Below are positions 7,597-16,957 of a stretch of 64,000 nucleotides of DNA, piece by piece. Position numbers and translations under genes: made by a program. Each line of letters opens with the position of its first letter. Position 1 is the stretch's first letter. Under the pieces are notes generated by a model. The model was given only the letters and a program-made list of their open reading frames with translations. It had not been told where the DNA came from and searched no databases. This DNA comes from DASZIT01 sp052143315 (GTDB lineage: Bacteria; Actinomycetota; Acidimicrobiia; Acidimicrobiales; RAAP-2), in the NCBI GenBank assembly GCA_052143315.1, contig JBKQTE010000057.1, positions 1 through 64,000 of the forward strand. The letters run 5' to 3'.

Positions 7597-9318
7597 ATGA
7601 CCACCACGCCAAAGAAGCGCCAGCAGCCAGCCGCCCGGGGGGCCACCGGCGGGGGAGCCAGCCCGGTGCGGGTGGTCTTCCTCGGGGGCCTGGGGGAGAT
7701 CGGGCGGAACTGCGCCTGCATCGAGATGGACGGCCGCATCCTCGTCCTCGACTGCGGGATCATGTTCCCCGATCCGGACATGCCCGGCGTCGACTTGGTG
7801 CTGCCCGACTTCACCTATCTACGGGAGAACGCCGACCGGGTCGACGGCGTCATCCTCACCCACGGGCACGAGGACCACACCGGGGGCCTGGCCTTCCTCC
7901 TCCGCGACTTCCCGCTCGACGTCTACGGCTCCGAGCTGACCCTCGGCCTGGCCCGGAGCCGGGTGGACGAGGCGGGCATGGGCAGCCGGGTCACCTGGAT
8001 CCCGGTCCGGGACGGGGAGCGCCGGCGCATCGGACCGTGCGACGTGGAGTTCATCCCGGTGACGCACTCCGTCCCCCAGGCCTTCGCCACCGCCTTCTTC
8101 ACCCCGCAGGGGATCATCCTCCATTCGGGCGACTTCAAGATCGACCTGCACCCGGTGGACGGGCGCCGGACCGACCTGGCCCGCATGGGGGCCCTGGCCT
8201 CGGACCCGGGTATCCGGCTGCTGCTGGCCGACTCCACCAACGCCGAGGAGCCCGGCTTCACGCCGTCGGAGTCCACGGTGGGCGCCACCCTTCGCAAGGT
8301 GTTCCTCGAGCGGCCGGGGCGCCGTTTCATCGTCACCTGCTTCGCCAGCCACATCCACCGGGTGCAGCAGGTGGCCGACGCCGCCATCGGCGGCGGCCGC
8401 AAGGTGGCCACCCTGGGCCGCTCCATGCAGAAGAACGTGGCCCTGGCCCGGGAGCTGGGCCTGCTGGACATCGACGAGAAGTCGATCGTGGACATCGAGG
8501 ACGTCGACCGGCTCGCCCCCGGCCAGGTGTGCGTGATCTCCACCGGATCCCAGGGCGAGCCGATGTCGGCGCTGTCCCGCCTGGCCATCGGCGAGAACCG
8601 GTTCTTCAAGCTTCGCGAGGACGACGTGGTGGTGATCAGCGCCCACCCGATCCCGGGCAACGAGTGGTCGGTGGGCCGGGTCATCGACGGCCTCCACCGG
8701 CGCGGCGTGGAGGTGATCCACTCGGGTGGGGAGTCGGTGCACGTGAGCGGCCACGCCCGCCAGGGCGAGCTGGCCATGCTGATGTCCATCACCCGGCCCG
8801 ACTTCTTCATCCCGGTCCACGGCGAGTACCGGCACATGGCCAACCACCTGAGGTTGGCCAACACGATGGGCATCACCGGGGACCGCCTGCTGCTGTGCGA
8901 GGACGGTGACACCGTCCGGATCGACGACTCGGGCCTCCACCGAGACGGCGGCGTCCCCGGCGGCTACCTCTTCGTGGACGGGAGCACGGTCGGCGACATC
9001 GGCCACGGCGTGCTCCGCGACCGGATGGTCCTGTCCGAGGAGGGTGTCGTCATGGCGGTGGCCACCATCGACGTCAAGCGGGGCGAGGTGGTGGGCGCTC
9101 CCCAGATCATCACCCGCGGCTGGGCCTACGACGACGAGACCGACGCCCTCCTGGACGAGGCGCGCGATCGGGTGAAGGTGGCGCTGGAGAAGGCGTTGGT
9201 CGGCGGCAGCCACGACCACGAGTCGCTCAACCGGGTGGCCCGCAAGGCCCTGGGACAGCTGGTGGGCGGACGTACCAAGCAGCGCCCGATGATCGTGCCG
9301 GTCATCGTCACCGTCTAG
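7597..9318 (+). CDS. rnj: Ribonuclease J
   Basis: Metallo-beta-lactamase/beta-CASP ribonuclease with 5'-3' exo- and endonuclease activity in mRNA decay and rRNA maturation. The protein has 573 aa. The zinc motif is H89-G-H-E-D-H (HGHEDHTGG). Further metal ligands lie in VTHS and LHSGDFK, and the beta-CASP motifs in STNAEEPG and HVSGHA. The C-terminal RNase J domain runs to the end (RPMIVPVIVTV). I chose ATG 7597 because it has AAAGGA about 10 nt upstream and opens the usual short basic N-terminus before VRVVFLGGLGEIG. Longer in-frame starts would run into dapA. Confidence 0.96.
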   Translation: MTTTPKKRQQPAARGATGGGASPVRVVFLGGLGEIGRNCACIEMDGRILVLDCGIMFPDPDMPGVDLVLPDFTYLRENADRVDGVILTHGHEDHTGGLAFLLRDFPLDVYGSELTLGLARSRVDEAGMGSRVTWIPVRDGERRRIGPCDVEFIPVTHSVPQAFATAFFTPQGIILHSGDFKIDLHPVDGRRTDLARMGALASDPGIRLLLADSTNAEEPGFTPSESTVGATLRKVFLERPGRRFIVTCFASHIHRVQQVADAAIGGGRKVATLGRSMQKNVALARELGLLDIDEKSIVDIEDVDRLAPGQVCVISTGSQGEPMSALSRLAIGENRFFKLREDDVVVISAHPIPGNEWSVGRVIDGLHRRGVEVIHSGGESVHVSGHARQGELAMLMSITRPDFFIPVHGEYRHMANHLRLANTMGITGDRLLLCEDGDTVRIDDSGLHRDGGVPGGYLFVDGSTVGDIGHGVLRDRMVLSEEGVVMAVATIDVKRGEVVGAPQIITRGWAYDDETDALLDEARDRVKVALEKALVGGSHDHESLNRVARKALGQLVGGRTKQRPMIVPVIVTV

Positions 9319-9416
9319 CCCCCCGGCCCGTCCCGGGCGGGTCGGAGCCGGCGGATTGTGCCTGTCACCGGGAAGAACTCCCCGAGGGTGTCCCCGATGG
9401 GAGCCGGTGCCGGGAG

Positions 9417-9422
9417 TAACCT
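9417..9422 (+). promoter_or_regulatory. -10 box for ftsK
   Basis: TAACCT lies 9 nt upstream of the GTG at 9432 with no ribosome-binding site. It fits a leaderless or nearly leaderless transcript. Confidence 0.4.
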
Positions 9423-9431
9423 TGTCCCACT

Positions 9432-11939
9432 GTGACGACCGCCACCAAGCGTACGGCGGGCCGCGCCGGGGCATCGCGGTCCAAAGCCAGGGCCGGCACC
9501 CCGGCCCGGTCACGCGCCGGCTCGACGGCATCGTCGCGTCGGGGGACGCGCGCCTCCGGGCGTGCCCGGTCGGCGTCGGGCGGCTCCGACCGGCGGCGAG
9601 GCATGTTCGCCGGCACCTGGGACGTCCTGGTCGGCCACGCCTCCGACGTCTGGGGCGTCGTCCTGGTCACGGTGGGGGTACTGAGCGCCCTCGCCCTCTA
9701 CGGCGACGCCCTCGGCCCGGTCGGGCACGGGGTGCGGCGGGTGGCCGGCGACCTCCTCGGCTGGGGCAGGTTCCTGGTCCCGCCGGTGGCCGTCGCCATC
9801 GGGATCCTGCTGATCGCCGGCCGGCGCGACCCCACCACCGGCGAGACGGTGCCCCGACGCGAGCCGATCCGGGCGGTCCTGGGTGGCACCCTGACGCTGC
9901 TGGCGGTGGCCGGCCTCGCCGCCCTGACCGGTGGCTCCCCGCCGCTCGGGGCCACCACGGCCAGGCTGTCGTCGGCCGGCGGATGGCTCGGCGCCGTCGT
10001 CGGGAACCCGCTCCGCTCGGGCCTGGGCGGCTTCGGTGCCGCCACCGTGCTGGTGGCGGTGCTGGTGGTGGCCATGGTGCTCTTCACCGGTGTGTCGGTC
10101 CGCACGGCGGCACGCGGCGTGGCCGTCGCCTGCCGGTGGGCTGTCGACACCGCCCGGGGCGGGCCCGAGGGACGTGACATCCGGACTGGGGCCGCCGCCG
10201 AGGACGACCATCCCACCGATCCGTTCGGGCGGGCGGTCACCGGCCACCAGCCGACCGTGCCGTTCGAGGGCCCCGACCCCGACATGGCGGTCACTCCCGA
10301 GGTGGCGCTGCCGGTGACCGCGGCCGCCGATCTCGATCCCCTGCCCGAGCCGGGTCCTCCCGATCCGGCGGCGCTGCCGGAGGAGGCCACCAAGGCCGGC
10401 AGGGGCGCCCAGTTGGAGATGAAGCTGGGCCCGTCGGTGGGGGAGTGGCGGCTCCCGCCGGCCAACAGCCTCAAGCGCCTGAAACCCCAGGCGGTGGACG
10501 AGCGGGAGGTCGACGCCGGAGGGGCCGCCCTGGTCGAGGCCCTGGCCGCCCACGGGGTTTCCACCCGACTGGTCGATCGCACCGTGGGGCCGTCGGTGAC
10601 CCGCTACGAGCTGGAGCTGGGAGCCGGGGTCAAGGTGGCCCGGGTGACCTCGCTGTCCAAGGACATCGCCTACGCCATGGCGTCGCCCGACGTCCGGATA
10701 CTGGCGCCGATCCCCGGCAAGTCGGCCATCGGGGTGGAGGTGCCCAACCGGCGCCGCCAGCTGGTGGCCCTGGGCGACATCCTGGCCTCACCCGAGGCGG
10801 CCAGCGCCCACCACCCCTTGGAGGTGGGCCTGGGCCGGGACATCGCCGGCAAGGCGTTCCTGGCGAACCTGGCCGAGATGCCCCACGTGCTGGTGTCGGG
10901 GGCCACCGGCTCCGGCAAGTCCTCGTGCATCAACTCCATCCTCACCTCCATCCTGATGCGGGCCACTCCCGAACAGGTCCGGCTGATCCTGATCGACCCC
11001 AAGCGGGTGGAGCTGGGCCAGTACAACGACCTGCCCCACCTCCTCACCCAGGTGGTGGTGGACCCGAAGAAGGCCGCCAACGCCCTGGCGTGGGCGGTCA
11101 AGGAGATGGAGCGCCGCTACGACCTGCTGGCCGAGGCCGGCATGCGCGACATCACCGGCTACAACATCGCCGTCGACCGCGGCGAACTGGCCGACCACGA
11201 GGAGGCGCACCGGCTGCGGACCCTGGGTGCCGGGTCCGACGACGGCGCCGACGACGGCGAGTACGTCGATCGGTACCAGCGCCTGCCGTTCATCCTCATC
11301 GTGGTGGACGAGCTGAACGACCTGATGATGGTGGCCGCTCGGGACGTGGAGGACTCGGTCTGCCGCATCGCCCAGATGGCCCGGGCGGTCGGCATCCACC
11401 TGGTGCTGGCCACCCAGCGCCCCTCGGTGGACGTGATCACCGGCGTCATCAAGGCCAACGTCCCGTCCCGGATGGCGTTCTCCGTGTCGTCCCTGGCGGA
11501 CAGCCGGGTCATCCTCGACCAGCCGGGTGCCGAGCGGCTGATCGGCCGGGGTGACATGCTCCTTCTGACCGCCTCGTCGTCGAACCCGCAGCGGCTGCAG
11601 GGTCCGTGGGTGGGGGAGGACGAGGTCCGGAAGGTGGCGGCCCACTGGAAGCGGCAGCGCCCCATGGAGATCGTGTCGGGCATCGAGGAGGTGGCCGCCG
11701 GCGTCGGCACCGCCGGAGCCGGCGACGATGACGACGACGAGCTGATGGCCCAGGCCATGGACCTGGTGGTCCGCTCCCAGCTGGGATCCACCTCGATGCT
11801 GCAGCGGAAGCTCCGGGTCGGGTTCGCTCGGGCCGGGCGGCTGATGGACCTCATGGAGCGACGCGGGGTGGTGGGGCCGTCCGAAGGGTCCAAGGCCCGC
11901 GACGTCCTGATGACGATCGAGGAACTGGAGTCCCGCTGA
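9432..11939 (+). CDS. ftsK: FtsK/SpoIIIE DNA translocase
   Basis: Septal ATP-driven DNA pump that clears chromosome termini during division. The 835-aa protein has a basic N-terminus and four hydrophobic segments between about residues 70 and 235. A Pro/Asp-rich linker follows, then the alpha domain (about 350-420) and the RecA-like beta domain with Walker A GATGSGKS (about 490-497) and Walker B ILIVVDEL (about 620-628). It ends with a winged-helix gamma domain (about 765-830: STSMLQRKLRVGFARAGRLMDLME) that reads KOPS-type sequences. A D-rich stretch precedes gamma. The start is GTG 9432. All motifs look intact. Confidence 0.97.
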   Translation: MTTATKRTAGRAGASRSKARAGTPARSRAGSTASSRRGTRASGRARSASGGSDRRRGMFAGTWDVLVGHASDVWGVVLVTVGVLSALALYGDALGPVGHGVRRVAGDLLGWGRFLVPPVAVAIGILLIAGRRDPTTGETVPRREPIRAVLGGTLTLLAVAGLAALTGGSPPLGATTARLSSAGGWLGAVVGNPLRSGLGGFGAATVLVAVLVVAMVLFTGVSVRTAARGVAVACRWAVDTARGGPEGRDIRTGAAAEDDHPTDPFGRAVTGHQPTVPFEGPDPDMAVTPEVALPVTAAADLDPLPEPGPPDPAALPEEATKAGRGAQLEMKLGPSVGEWRLPPANSLKRLKPQAVDEREVDAGGAALVEALAAHGVSTRLVDRTVGPSVTRYELELGAGVKVARVTSLSKDIAYAMASPDVRILAPIPGKSAIGVEVPNRRRQLVALGDILASPEAASAHHPLEVGLGRDIAGKAFLANLAEMPHVLVSGATGSGKSSCINSILTSILMRATPEQVRLILIDPKRVELGQYNDLPHLLTQVVVDPKKAANALAWAVKEMERRYDLLAEAGMRDITGYNIAVDRGELADHEEAHRLRTLGAGSDDGADDGEYVDRYQRLPFILIVVDELNDLMMVAARDVEDSVCRIAQMARAVGIHLVLATQRPSVDVITGVIKANVPSRMAFSVSSLADSRVILDQPGAERLIGRGDMLLLTASSSNPQRLQGPWVGEDEVRKVAAHWKRQRPMEIVSGIEEVAAGVGTAGAGDDDDDELMAQAMDLVVRSQLGSTSMLQRKLRVGFARAGRLMDLMERRGVVGPSEGSKARDVLMTIEELESR

Positions 11940-12016
11940 GCCAGGGCTCCGAGGCCGACCCGGTCGCCGGACGACCGGGTCGGCACCGCCGTGGACGCCG
12001 GTGGCGCTGGTTCCCG

Positions 12017-13387
12017 GTGACGCTCATGGTGGTGGGCGTCGTCCTGGTGGCGGCGGTCGCCGTGCTGGCCGTTCGTCACGTGGACCGGCCCCTGCCGGTA
12101 CCGGCTCTGGAGTCCTCGCTGACGGCGTCGGTGACGGTGCCCGGCGCTGCCCCCAAGCTCCCCTGGCCGACGATCGGCCAGGCGGCGGTGGAGGTGCCGT
12201 CGACCGGCTTCGCCGACTCCTACGGCCCCGACACCCCCTCTCCCATCGCCTCTCTCACCAAGATGACCACCGCGGTGGTCATCCTCCGGGACCACCCGGT
12301 GGCGGCCGACGCCCCGGGCCCGTCGATCACCATCAGCCCCGCCGATGTGGCCCAGTTCGGCAGCGACGTCGGCAGCGACCAGTCCACCGTGGAGGTGACC
12401 GCCGGGGAGGTCCTCACCGAGCGGCAGATGCTCGAGGCGCTACTGATCAGGTCGGCCAACAACATCGCCTACACGCTGGCGGTCTGGGACGCCGGCAGCG
12501 TGGCGGCTTTCGTGGTCAAGATGAACGCCCTGGCCACCTCCCTCGGGATGACCTCCACCCACTACGTCGACGCCAGCGGCTACGACCAGCAGTCCGTCTC
12601 GTCGGCGGTCGACGTGCTGAAGGTGGCAGCCGCCGGCATGGCCATCCCGACGTTCGCCGAGGTGGTGGCCATGCCGTCGGTGACGCTGCCGGTGGTCGGC
12701 ACCGTCCCCAACATCGTCGTCGAGATCGGCTCCGACGGGGTGATCGGGGTCAAGTCCGGCTTCACCTCCTACGCCGGCGCCTGCATGGTCCTGGCGGCCA
12801 ACCGGCTGGTGGCCGGACAGGCGGTACTGGTGCTGGCCTCGGTCATCGGCCAGAAGGTGCCCCCACCGGCGCCGCCGCCCACCACCACGCCGACCACCGC
12901 TCCGGCGACACCGCCGACCACCGCGCCGCCGACCACGACCACCTCCACCACGACCACCACGACCACCACGACCACCACGACCACCACGACCACCACGGCG
13001 CCGGCCCCCGGAAACGATCTCCTCTACACCGATCCCCTCCTCTACGCTGGGCTGGCCGCCGAGGCACTGCTGGTGGCGGCCGAGGCGGCCCTGGTCCCGG
13101 TGACGGTGGCCACCGCCGGGAGCGTGGTCGGCACCGCCGTGGCCACCTGGGGAGGGGTTGCCCACGGCGTGTCGGTGGCCACCACCGGCTCGGCCCAGCT
13201 GACCGGTTGGCCCGGCCAGACGGTGACGGTGGCCCACACCCTGGCGGTGGCGGCCGGGGCCCGCCAGGGGGACCGGGTCGGGACGGTGCTCTACTCCCTG
13301 GGCGTCCAGCACGCCCTGGTGGGACTCCGGCTCGACCGGACGGTGCAGGAGCCGTCGTGGTGGTGGCGCCTGACCCACCAGCTGTGA
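12017..13387 (+). CDS. D-alanyl-D-alanine carboxypeptidase (S11) with Thr-rich linker
   Basis: Low-molecular-weight penicillin-binding protein that trims the terminal D-Ala of peptidoglycan stem peptides outside the membrane. It has 456 aa with an N-terminal transmembrane or signal anchor. Active-site motifs: S79-L-T-K82, S146-A-N148 and K246-S-G (KSG in place of the usual KTG). After the peptidase domain comes a Pro/Thr linker ending in a long Thr run (coded by a 9-bp repeat). About 120 further residues follow, with a hydrophobic segment and unknown function. The start is uncertain: GTG 12017 is the first usable start, but the frame stays open upstream and would add an Arg-rich stretch typical before an anchor. 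Confidence 0.88.
   Translation: MTLMVVGVVLVAAVAVLAVRHVDRPLPVPALESSLTASVTVPGAAPKLPWPTIGQAAVEVPSTGFADSYGPDTPSPIASLTKMTTAVVILRDHPVAADAPGPSITISPADVAQFGSDVGSDQSTVEVTAGEVLTERQMLEALLIRSANNIAYTLAVWDAGSVAAFVVKMNALATSLGMTSTHYVDASGYDQQSVSSAVDVLKVAAAGMAIPTFAEVVAMPSVTLPVVGTVPNIVVEIGSDGVIGVKSGFTSYAGACMVLAANRLVAGQAVLVLASVIGQKVPPPAPPPTTTPTTAPATPPTTAPPTTTTSTTTTTTTTTTTTTTTTTAPAPGNDLLYTDPLLYAGLAAEALLVAAEAALVPVTVATAGSVVGTAVATWGGVAHGVSVATTGSAQLTGWPGQTVTVAHTLAVAAGARQGDRVGTVLYSLGVQHALVGLRLDRTVQEPSWWWRLTHQL
12945..12996 (+). repeat. 9-bp coding microsatellite (ACCACCACG)n
   Basis: About five tandem copies of a 9-bp unit encode the uninterrupted Thr run of the carboxypeptidase linker. Slippage would change the linker length in steps of three residues without breaking the frame. 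Confidence 0.85.
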
Positions 13388-13463
13388 ACGGGGCGCCGGA
13401 CGGGTGGCTGACCGCCCGACCGAGCGGTCACGGCAGGTCCCTTCGTGTCCGGCAGGTGACGAG

Positions 13464-13469
13464 TACCCT
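13464..13469 (+). promoter_or_regulatory. -10 box for leaderless thrB
   Basis: TACCCT lies 6 nt before GTG 13476, with no ribosome-binding site. The spacing puts the transcription start on the start codon. Confidence 0.55.
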
Positions 13470-13475
13470 GACGGG

Positions 13476-14444
13476 GTGCGCGCCAGAGCTCCAGCATCGT
13501 CCGCCAACCTCGGCCCCGGCTTCGACACGCTGGCCGTGGCCCTCGACCGGTACGTCGAGGTGGAGGTGGAGCCGGCCTCCCGGCTGATCGTCCGCTCGGA
13601 AGGGGAAGGGGCCGGCCTGGCCGACGATCCTTCCCACCTGGCGGCACGGGTGGCCATCGACGTGGCCGGCACCGACCACCTGGCCATCACCGTGCGCTCG
13701 GAGATCCCGGTCGGCCGGGGCCTCGGTTCCTCGGCGGCGCTGGCCGCCGCGGCCGCCGCCGCCGCCGGCTCCAAGGACCCACTGGCGGTGGCCACCCACA
13801 TGGACGGCCACGCCGACAACGCCGCCGCCGCGGTGGTGGGGGGCCTGGTGGCGGCGGCCATGGTCCGGGGTACCGTGCAGGTGGTCCGCCTTCCACTCGA
13901 CGTCAGCCTGGTCTTCGTGGTCATCGTGCCCGACCTGGTGCTGCCCACGGCCAAGGCCCGGCAGGCCCTCCCCTCCGACGTCACCCGGGAGAACGCCGCC
14001 TTCAACCTGTCGCGCCTGGCGTTGCTCATCGCCGGCCTGGCCGACAGCCGGGTGCTGGTCAGAGAAGCCACCGAGGACCGCCTGCACCAGGACTACCGCA
14101 GCCCGCTCTTCCCGGCCGCCCCCAAGCTCCTGTCCCGGCTGTCCGACGGAGGGGCGCTGGCGGTCTGCTGGTCGGGGGCCGGCCCGTCGCTGCTGGGCAT
14201 CTGCAACGGCACCGACGGCACCAAGGTGACCCAGGCGGCCCAGGCGGCGCTGGCCGAGGTGGACATCCCCGGTCAGGTGCTCCTCCTGCACCCTGACATG
14301 CACGGCCTGATGGTCGACCGGGACGGCTCGGGCGACTTCTGGCGCGACCGCCGGCCAGAGTGGGTGGCCGGCGTCGGCAGGGCGGACGCCCCGTCCGAGG
14401 TCTCCCCGGCCGGACAGCTCTACGACTTCGACGGCGACCGGTAG
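13476..14444 (+). CDS. thrB: Homoserine kinase
   Basis: GHMP-family kinase that phosphorylates homoserine for threonine synthesis. The protein has 322 aa. It opens with RAPASSANLGPGFDTLAVALD, and the ATP loop PVGRGLGSSAALAAAA sits at about residues 77-92. The C-terminal CWSGAGPSLLGIC motif is the third GHMP motif. GTG 13476 is supported by both the family N-terminus and the -10 box 6 nt upstream; an upstream in-frame start at 13404 would overlap the promoter. hom and thrC, its usual neighbours, are not in the window. miaB follows after 34 bp with its own predicted promoter. Confidence 0.95.
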   Translation: MRARAPASSANLGPGFDTLAVALDRYVEVEVEPASRLIVRSEGEGAGLADDPSHLAARVAIDVAGTDHLAITVRSEIPVGRGLGSSAALAAAAAAAAGSKDPLAVATHMDGHADNAAAAVVGGLVAAAMVRGTVQVVRLPLDVSLVFVVIVPDLVLPTAKARQALPSDVTRENAAFNLSRLALLIAGLADSRVLVREATEDRLHQDYRSPLFPAAPKLLSRLSDGGALAVCWSGAGPSLLGICNGTDGTKVTQAAQAALAEVDIPGQVLLLHPDMHGLMVDRDGSGDFWRDRRPEWVAGVGRADAPSEVSPAGQLYDFDGDR

Positions 14445-14466
14445 CCGGGCCGGCCCCGCTCCGCCG

Positions 14467-14472
14467 TATCCT
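14467..14472 (+). promoter_or_regulatory. -10 box for leaderless miaB
   Basis: TATCCT lies 6 nt before the ATG at 14479, and no ribosome-binding site lies between. Confidence 0.55.
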
Positions 14473-14478
14473 GGGGCG

Positions 14479-15939
14479 ATGACGGCGCCCAGCCACCCCG
14501 ACCCCGGGGCCACCGAGGCACCCCCAGGGGGCGGTCCACCACGGACCTTCCACATCGAGACCTTCGGTTGCCAGATGAACGACCACGACTCGGAGCGGCT
14601 GGCCGGCCTGCTGGTGGCCGACGGCCTGGTTCCCACGGCCGATCTCGACTCGGCTGACGTGGTGGTGTTCAACACCTGCTGCATCCGGGAGAACGCCGAC
14701 AACAAGTTCTACGGACACCTGGGCAACCTCAAGGCCCTCCGGGAGAGCCGCCCGGGGATGCAGATCGCGGTGGGCGGGTGCCTGGCGCAGCTGGACCGGG
14801 AGCGCATCCGCCAGCGGGCGCCGCACGTTGACGTGGTGTTCGGCACCCACAACCTGGCCCACGCCCCGGCCCTCCTGCGGCAGGCGGCCCGGTCCGGGCC
14901 GGTGGTGGAGATCCTCGAGGCGCCGGAGGCCGACGCCGGCCCGGGGACGCATGGGCAGCAGGCGGCGGCCCTGAGCGCGGTCCGGGACCTCCCGTATGCG
15001 GCGTGGGTGACCATCCAGACCGGGTGCAACAACTCGTGCGCCTTCTGCATCGTCCCGTCGGTCCGGGGCGGCGAGGTGTCCCGGCCGGTCGACGACCTGG
15101 TGGCCGAGGTGGGCGCCCTGGCCGCCCGGGGGGTCAGCGAGGTGACCCTGCTCGGCCAGAACGTGAACTCCTTCGGTCGGGACATCACCCGGCGGGGCCC
15201 CCTCTTCGCCAGGCTGCTGCGGGAGGTGGGGGCGGTCGAAGGCATCCGACGGGTCCGGTTCACCAGCCCCCATCCGAAGGACCTGAGCCCGGAGACGATC
15301 GCCGCCATGGCGGAGACCCCTGAGGTGTGCAACCACCTCCACCTGCCGCTGCAGTCGGGCAGCGACGCCAACCTGGCGGCCATGCGGCGTGGCTACACGG
15401 CCGAGCGCTACCTGTCCCGGCTGGCCGCCGCCCGAGCTGCGGTACCTGACCTGGCGGTGAGCACCGACCTCATCGTCGGCTTCCCCGGCGAGACCGAGGA
15501 GGATTTCGAACGGACCCTCGAGGTCGTCGCCGAGGCGGCCTACGACAGCGCCTACACGTTCGTCTTCTCCCCCCGGCCCGGCACCCGGGCGGCGGCCATG
15601 GAGGACCAGTTCGTCCCGTCCCAGGTCACCGCCGACCGGATCGAGCGGCTCCGCTCGGTGGTCGAGCGGTCGGCGCTGCACCTCCATCAGGAGCGGATCG
15701 GCCGGCTGGAGGAGGTGCTGGTGGAGGGGCCGTCCAAGCGGGATCCCACCGTCACCACCGGCCGGACCGGCCAGAACAAGCTGGTGCACTTCACCCCGGC
15801 GGACGGGCGGACGGTGGCCGCCGGGTCGTTCGCCGACGTGATGGTCACCGGGGCGGCCCGGCACCACCTCTCCGGCGAGCTGGTGGAGGTGACCGCCCGG
15901 CCCCGGCACCGCACCCGCATCCCGGTCGCCGCCGGTTGA
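14479..15939 (+). CDS. miaB: tRNA-2-methylthio-N6-dimethylallyladenosine synthase
   Basis: Radical SAM methylthiotransferase acting on i6A37 of tRNAs reading UNN codons. The protein has 486 aa. The N-terminal UPF0004 domain carries the first cluster cysteines (C31 in FGCQMND, Cys at 67/68 in NTCCIRENAD and Cys at about 100 in VGGCLAQ). The radical SAM C183-x3-C187-x2-C190 (GCNNSCAFC) binds the second 4Fe-4S cluster, and a TRAM domain ends the protein (about 410-475). It is translationally coupled to miaA, which makes its substrate: the miaB TGA overlaps the miaA TTG. Functional pairing and motifs make the call firm. Confidence 0.96.
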   Translation: MTAPSHPDPGATEAPPGGGPPRTFHIETFGCQMNDHDSERLAGLLVADGLVPTADLDSADVVVFNTCCIRENADNKFYGHLGNLKALRESRPGMQIAVGGCLAQLDRERIRQRAPHVDVVFGTHNLAHAPALLRQAARSGPVVEILEAPEADAGPGTHGQQAAALSAVRDLPYAAWVTIQTGCNNSCAFCIVPSVRGGEVSRPVDDLVAEVGALAARGVSEVTLLGQNVNSFGRDITRRGPLFARLLREVGAVEGIRRVRFTSPHPKDLSPETIAAMAETPEVCNHLHLPLQSGSDANLAAMRRGYTAERYLSRLAAARAAVPDLAVSTDLIVGFPGETEEDFERTLEVVAEAAYDSAYTFVFSPRPGTRAAAMEDQFVPSQVTADRIERLRSVVERSALHLHQERIGRLEEVLVEGPSKRDPTVTTGRTGQNKLVHFTPADGRTVAAGSFADVMVTGAARHHLSGELVEVTARPRHRTRIPVAAG

Positions 15940-16934
15940 GCTCCGCCACCCCCGTCGGCGGCGGCAGGGTGGTGGCCCTGGTCGGTCCCACCGCCTCGGG
16001 CAAGTCGGCCCTGGCCCTGGCGGTGGCCGAGGCCTCGCCTGCCCCGTCGTCGCCCGGCGCGGCGTCGAGGGTCGAGCTCGTCTCGGTCGACTCGATGGCG
16101 GTCTACCGGGGCATGGACATCGGCACCGACAAGCCGTCGCCGGAGGTGCGGGCCCGGGTGGCCTACCACCTGGTCGACCTGGTCGACGCCTCCGAGGACT
16201 TCACCGTGCAGGAGTTCCAGGCCTGCGCCCGGCGGGCACTGGCCGGCATCGCCCTCCGGGGCCACGCCGCCCTCCTGGTGGGCGGGACTGGCCTCCACCT
16301 GCGCTCGGTGGTCGACGACCTGACCTTTCCCGGTCGGTTCCCGGAGGTGGCCGGCCGGCTGTCCCGGGAGCTGGCCGCCGCCGGGCCGCCCGGCAGCCCC
16401 GGGGAGCGGAGGGTACTGGAGCGGCTGCACGCCAGGCTGGCGTCGCTCGACCCGGAGGCGGCACGACGGGTGGAGGTGGCCAACCGCCGCCGGCTGGTCC
16501 GGGCGCTGGAGGTGACGGAGGGCTCCGGCCGGCCGTTCTCGTCGTTCGGCCCCGGGCTGGAGGCCTACCCGCCGAGCCCGGTCCGGCTGGTCGGCATCCG
16601 TCCGGACCCGGAGGAGACCGACCGCCGGATCGCCGTCCGGATCGACGACATGATGCGGTCCGGGCTGCTCGACGAGGTGGAGCGGCTGCGGGCGGCGCCC
16701 GGTGGCCTGTCCCGCACCGCCAGGCAGGCTCTGGGCTACCGGGAGCTGCTCGCCCACCTCGAGGATGGGGTGCCGCTGGCCGAGTCGGTGGACGAGATGG
16801 TCCGCCGGACCCGGTCGTTCGCCCGCCGGCAGTGGGCCTGGTTCCGGCGCGATCCCCGTATCGTGTGGTTGACACCCGAGGAGGACCTGGTGGCCCGGAT
16901 CGTCGGTCTCCTCGGCGGTCCGGTGAGAGACTGA
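15936..16934 (+). CDS. miaA: tRNA dimethylallyltransferase
   Basis: Transfers a dimethylallyl group to A37 of tRNA, giving i6A for MiaB. The protein has 332 aa. The P-loop is GPTASGKS near residue 17, and the SVDSMAVYRGMDIGTDKPS motif and the VGGTGLH turn are present. TTG 15936 overlaps the miaB stop by 3 bp (TTGA) and gives a short extension before VVALVGPTASGKS. GTG 15969 is an alternative start closer to the P-loop. dapF follows after 23 bp, so miaB, miaA, dapF, hflX and dapC are likely one transcript. Confidence 0.95.
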   Translation: MSSATPVGGGRVVALVGPTASGKSALALAVAEASPAPSSPGAASRVELVSVDSMAVYRGMDIGTDKPSPEVRARVAYHLVDLVDASEDFTVQEFQACARRALAGIALRGHAALLVGGTGLHLRSVVDDLTFPGRFPEVAGRLSRELAAAGPPGSPGERRVLERLHARLASLDPEAARRVEVANRRRLVRALEVTEGSGRPFSSFGPGLEAYPPSPVRLVGIRPDPEETDRRIAVRIDDMMRSGLLDEVERLRAAPGGLSRTARQALGYRELLAHLEDGVPLAESVDEMVRRTRSFARRQWAWFRRDPRIVWLTPEEDLVARIVGLLGGPVRD

Positions 16935-16957
16935 CCGGGACCGAGACCACGGGGACC

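Noticed and set aside
12440..14071. Minus-strand frame of over 500 codons opposite the carboxypeptidase and thrB
   Set aside because: Antisense to two genes with clear catalytic motifs; the Gly/Arg runs come from the microsatellite.
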